From: an uncultured Bacilli bacterium
GTDB lineage: Bacteria; Bacillota_I; Bacilli_A; RF39; UBA660
Length of the DNA: 7,309 bases
Reading direction: 5' to 3'
Assembly (NCBI GenBank): GCA_934101345.1
Contig: CAKOQV010000043.1
Coordinates: forward strand, 1-7,309
Positions 6,118-7,309 of the stretch are shown in pieces. Each line of letters begins with the position of its first letter. Position 1 is the stretch's first letter. The notes under the pieces were generated by a model. That model saw only the letters and a program-made list of their open reading frames with translations, had not been told where the DNA came from and did not search any database. The position numbers were made by a program, and so were the translations under genes.

Positions 6118-7269
6118 ATGAAGAAAATATTATCAAAATTAGATAAACCATTATTAATAATAACTATTATCTTTTTTATTTTTGGTCTTATAATGATACT
6201 TAGTGCTTCATCTATGGAATCATATATGCGATATAATTATAGTCCATATCATTACTTTGTTAGACAAGCTATATTTTTGGGAATAGGATTAATTACTTTT
6301 TTCTTTGCAATTATATTTCCTACTAAAAATTATAAAAAATTAGATAAAGTACTACTAGGTATAATAATATTAGCTCTAGTAGGATTAATATTCTATGGGC
6401 ATGTTGCTAACCAAGCGGTCAGTTGGTATAAAATAGGACCATTTGCTATTCAACCTTCTGAATTTGCTAAAATAATAATAATAATATACCTAGCAGTTTA
6501 TTACTCAAAAAATAAAGATAAATTAGACAATCAATGGAATATAATTAAACCAATGATATTTGTTGTCATAATAGCGGTATTAGTAGCCTTACAACCAGAT
6601 ATGGGAACTGCTGTTATAATTGGTTTAATAGCCCTTGCTATGTTCTATGCTGCTCCTATGGAAAAGAAAAGTAGAAGTATCTTCAATAAAATCTTTATCG
6701 GAGGTATTCTTCTCGTAGTCCTAATTCTCGTAGTCGCAGGAGGTAAATTTCTTCAGTCATATCAATTAGATAGATTTAATTATTTTAATCCTTGTGATAG
6801 ATATCAAGAAAAAACCGGTTATCAGTTATGTAATAGTTTTATAGCTTTTAAGAATGGTGGTATAAAAGGCCAAGGACTGGGAGGTTCTACTCAAAAGTAT
6901 TTATATTTACCAGAATCCTATACTGACTTTATATTTCCTATTATTGTAGAAGAATGTGGCTTAATAGTGGGTATAATCATAATCTTAATATATATGTTTG
7001 TATTATTTAGAATAATTCAAATAGCCCGAAGAGCAAGTAATTTAAAAAACAGTCTAATATGTTATGGAGTATTTGTTTATTTGCTTCTTCATATAATGAT
7101 AAATTTACTCGGAGTAACAGGAGTAATACCATTAACTGGAGTACCACTTCCATTTCTATCCTATGGAGGTTCATATACAATATGTTTAATGATAGCTTTA
7201 GGTTTAGTACAAAGAGTATCAATAGAAACAAACATCCAAAAGCAAAAAGAATTAAAAAAACTATCATAA
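6118..7269 (+). CDS. ftsW: Septal peptidoglycan glycosyltransferase FtsW (SEDS family)
   Basis: A 383-residue, roughly ten-helix membrane protein of the SEDS family, which polymerises lipid II into glycan strands at the division septum together with a class B PBP. Landmarks in order: LSASS (28-32) after helix 1, VSWYKIGPFAIQPSEFAK (101-118) with the conserved Trp103, LQPDMGTA (158-165), the large extracellular loop with NPCDRYQEKTGYQLCNS (224-240), GQGLGGSTQKYLYLPESYTD (251-270) with the putative catalytic Asp270, and GVTGVIPLTGVPLPFLSYGG (332-351). The QKYLYLPE wording fits FtsW better than RodA, although the two are close. Two cysteines in the outer loop (C226, C238) are unusual. Start: AAGGA (6104-6108) is 9 nt before the ATG. 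It has its own promoter, and no partner PBP is in the window. The stop lies inside the left arm of the next hairpin. Confidence 0.88.
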   Translation: MKKILSKLDKPLLIITIIFFIFGLIMILSASSMESYMRYNYSPYHYFVRQAIFLGIGLITFFFAIIFPTKNYKKLDKVLLGIIILALVGLIFYGHVANQAVSWYKIGPFAIQPSEFAKIIIIIYLAVYYSKNKDKLDNQWNIIKPMIFVVIIAVLVALQPDMGTAVIIGLIALAMFYAAPMEKKSRSIFNKIFIGGILLVVLILVVAGGKFLQSYQLDRFNYFNPCDRYQEKTGYQLCNSFIAFKNGGIKGQGLGGSTQKYLYLPESYTDFIFPIIVEECGLIVGIIIILIYMFVLFRIIQIARRASNLKNSLICYGVFVYLLLHIMINLLGVTGVIPLTGVPLPFLSYGGSYTICLMIALGLVQRVSIETNIQKQKELKKLS

Positions 7270-7292
7270 CATGGACCTTAGGCTATGTTATG
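7265..7292. repeat. Hairpin with loop ACCTTAGG at the end of ftsW (copy 2)
   Basis: CATAACATGG (7265-7274) pairs with CTATGTTATG (7283-7292) over 10 bp, with one G-T wobble, around the 8-nt loop ACCTTAGG. The loop is the exact reverse complement of the loop at 5919-5926, while the stems differ. The ftsW stop codon (7267-7269) is inside the left arm. No T tract follows directly, so it is not a standard terminator on its own. Confidence 0.6.
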
Positions 7293-7309
7293 CCTCTTAA
7301 GACCTTAGG
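7293..7309. repeat. Probable left arm and loop of a third shared-loop hairpin, cut by window end
   Basis: CCTCTTAAG (7293-7301, the G adjoining the loop) is followed by ACCTTAGG (7302-7309), identical to the loop at 7275-7282 and, as there, preceded by G. The window stops exactly at the end of this would-be loop. If it is a third hairpin, the following bases should read CTTAAGAGG. This is a prediction, not an observation. Confidence 0.4.

Noticed and set aside
6470..6488. ATA/AAT triplet run in ftsW as a possible slippage microsatellite
   Set aside because: It encodes a short Ile run in a transmembrane helix, where ATA codons are expected in this composition; the frame is intact on both sides.

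Overview
The window looks like chromosomal DNA from a very AT-rich, low-GC Firmicutes/Bacilli-type bacterium, possibly near the Mollicutes/RF39/Erysipelotrichia side. The evidence is composition (roughly a quarter G+C by eye), heavy AGA and ATA codon use, strong AAGGAGG/GAGAGG-type ribosome binding sites, and the proteins themselves: RbgA and DeoD resemble the Bacillus forms, and YmfF/YmfH is a Firmicutes gene pair. Every Trp codon I checked is TGG, and all eight stops are TAA or TAG. There is therefore no sign of TGA-as-Trp, but TGA is not seen as a stop either. The species cannot be named from this.

Layout. (1) Positions 1-372 hold the 3' part of the ribosome-assembly GTPase gene rbgA, cut by the window edge. 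(2) It converges on a minus-strand gene (403-903) for a COG2426-type small membrane protein; the two share one hairpin terminator at 374-404. (3) A 177-bp divergent intergenic region (904-1080) carries a near-consensus minus-strand promoter and a weaker plus-strand promoter. (4) A probable five-gene plus-strand operon follows (1081-5876): a TasA/SipW-type surface protein, a single-pass membrane protein of unknown function, purine nucleoside phosphorylase deoD, and the M16 peptidase-like pair ymfF-ymfH, which overlap by 14 bp. A strong hairpin terminator lies at 5883-5916. (5) A 241-bp AT-rich intergenic region (5877-6117) holds two further hairpins and an extended -10 promoter. (6) ftsW (6118-7269) encodes the SEDS septal peptidoglycan glycosyltransferase. 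(7) The last 45 bases form one complete hairpin and what looks like the left half of another.

How the parts fit: rbgA, deoD and ftsW are housekeeping genes for ribosome assembly, purine salvage and cell division. YmfF and YmfH look like the two complementary halves of one M16B protease: YmfH carries the HxxEH zinc site and YmfF carries the R/Y substrate-side motif. They are co-transcribed with two uncharacterised cell-surface proteins.

The most unusual signal is non-coding. The hairpin after the ymfH terminator and the hairpin after ftsW have unrelated stems but 8-nt loops that are exact reverse complements (CCTAAGGT and ACCTTAGG). A third copy of ACCTTAGG ends the window exactly where the loop of a third hairpin would lie. 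This suggests a small dispersed hairpin family defined by its loop rather than its stem.
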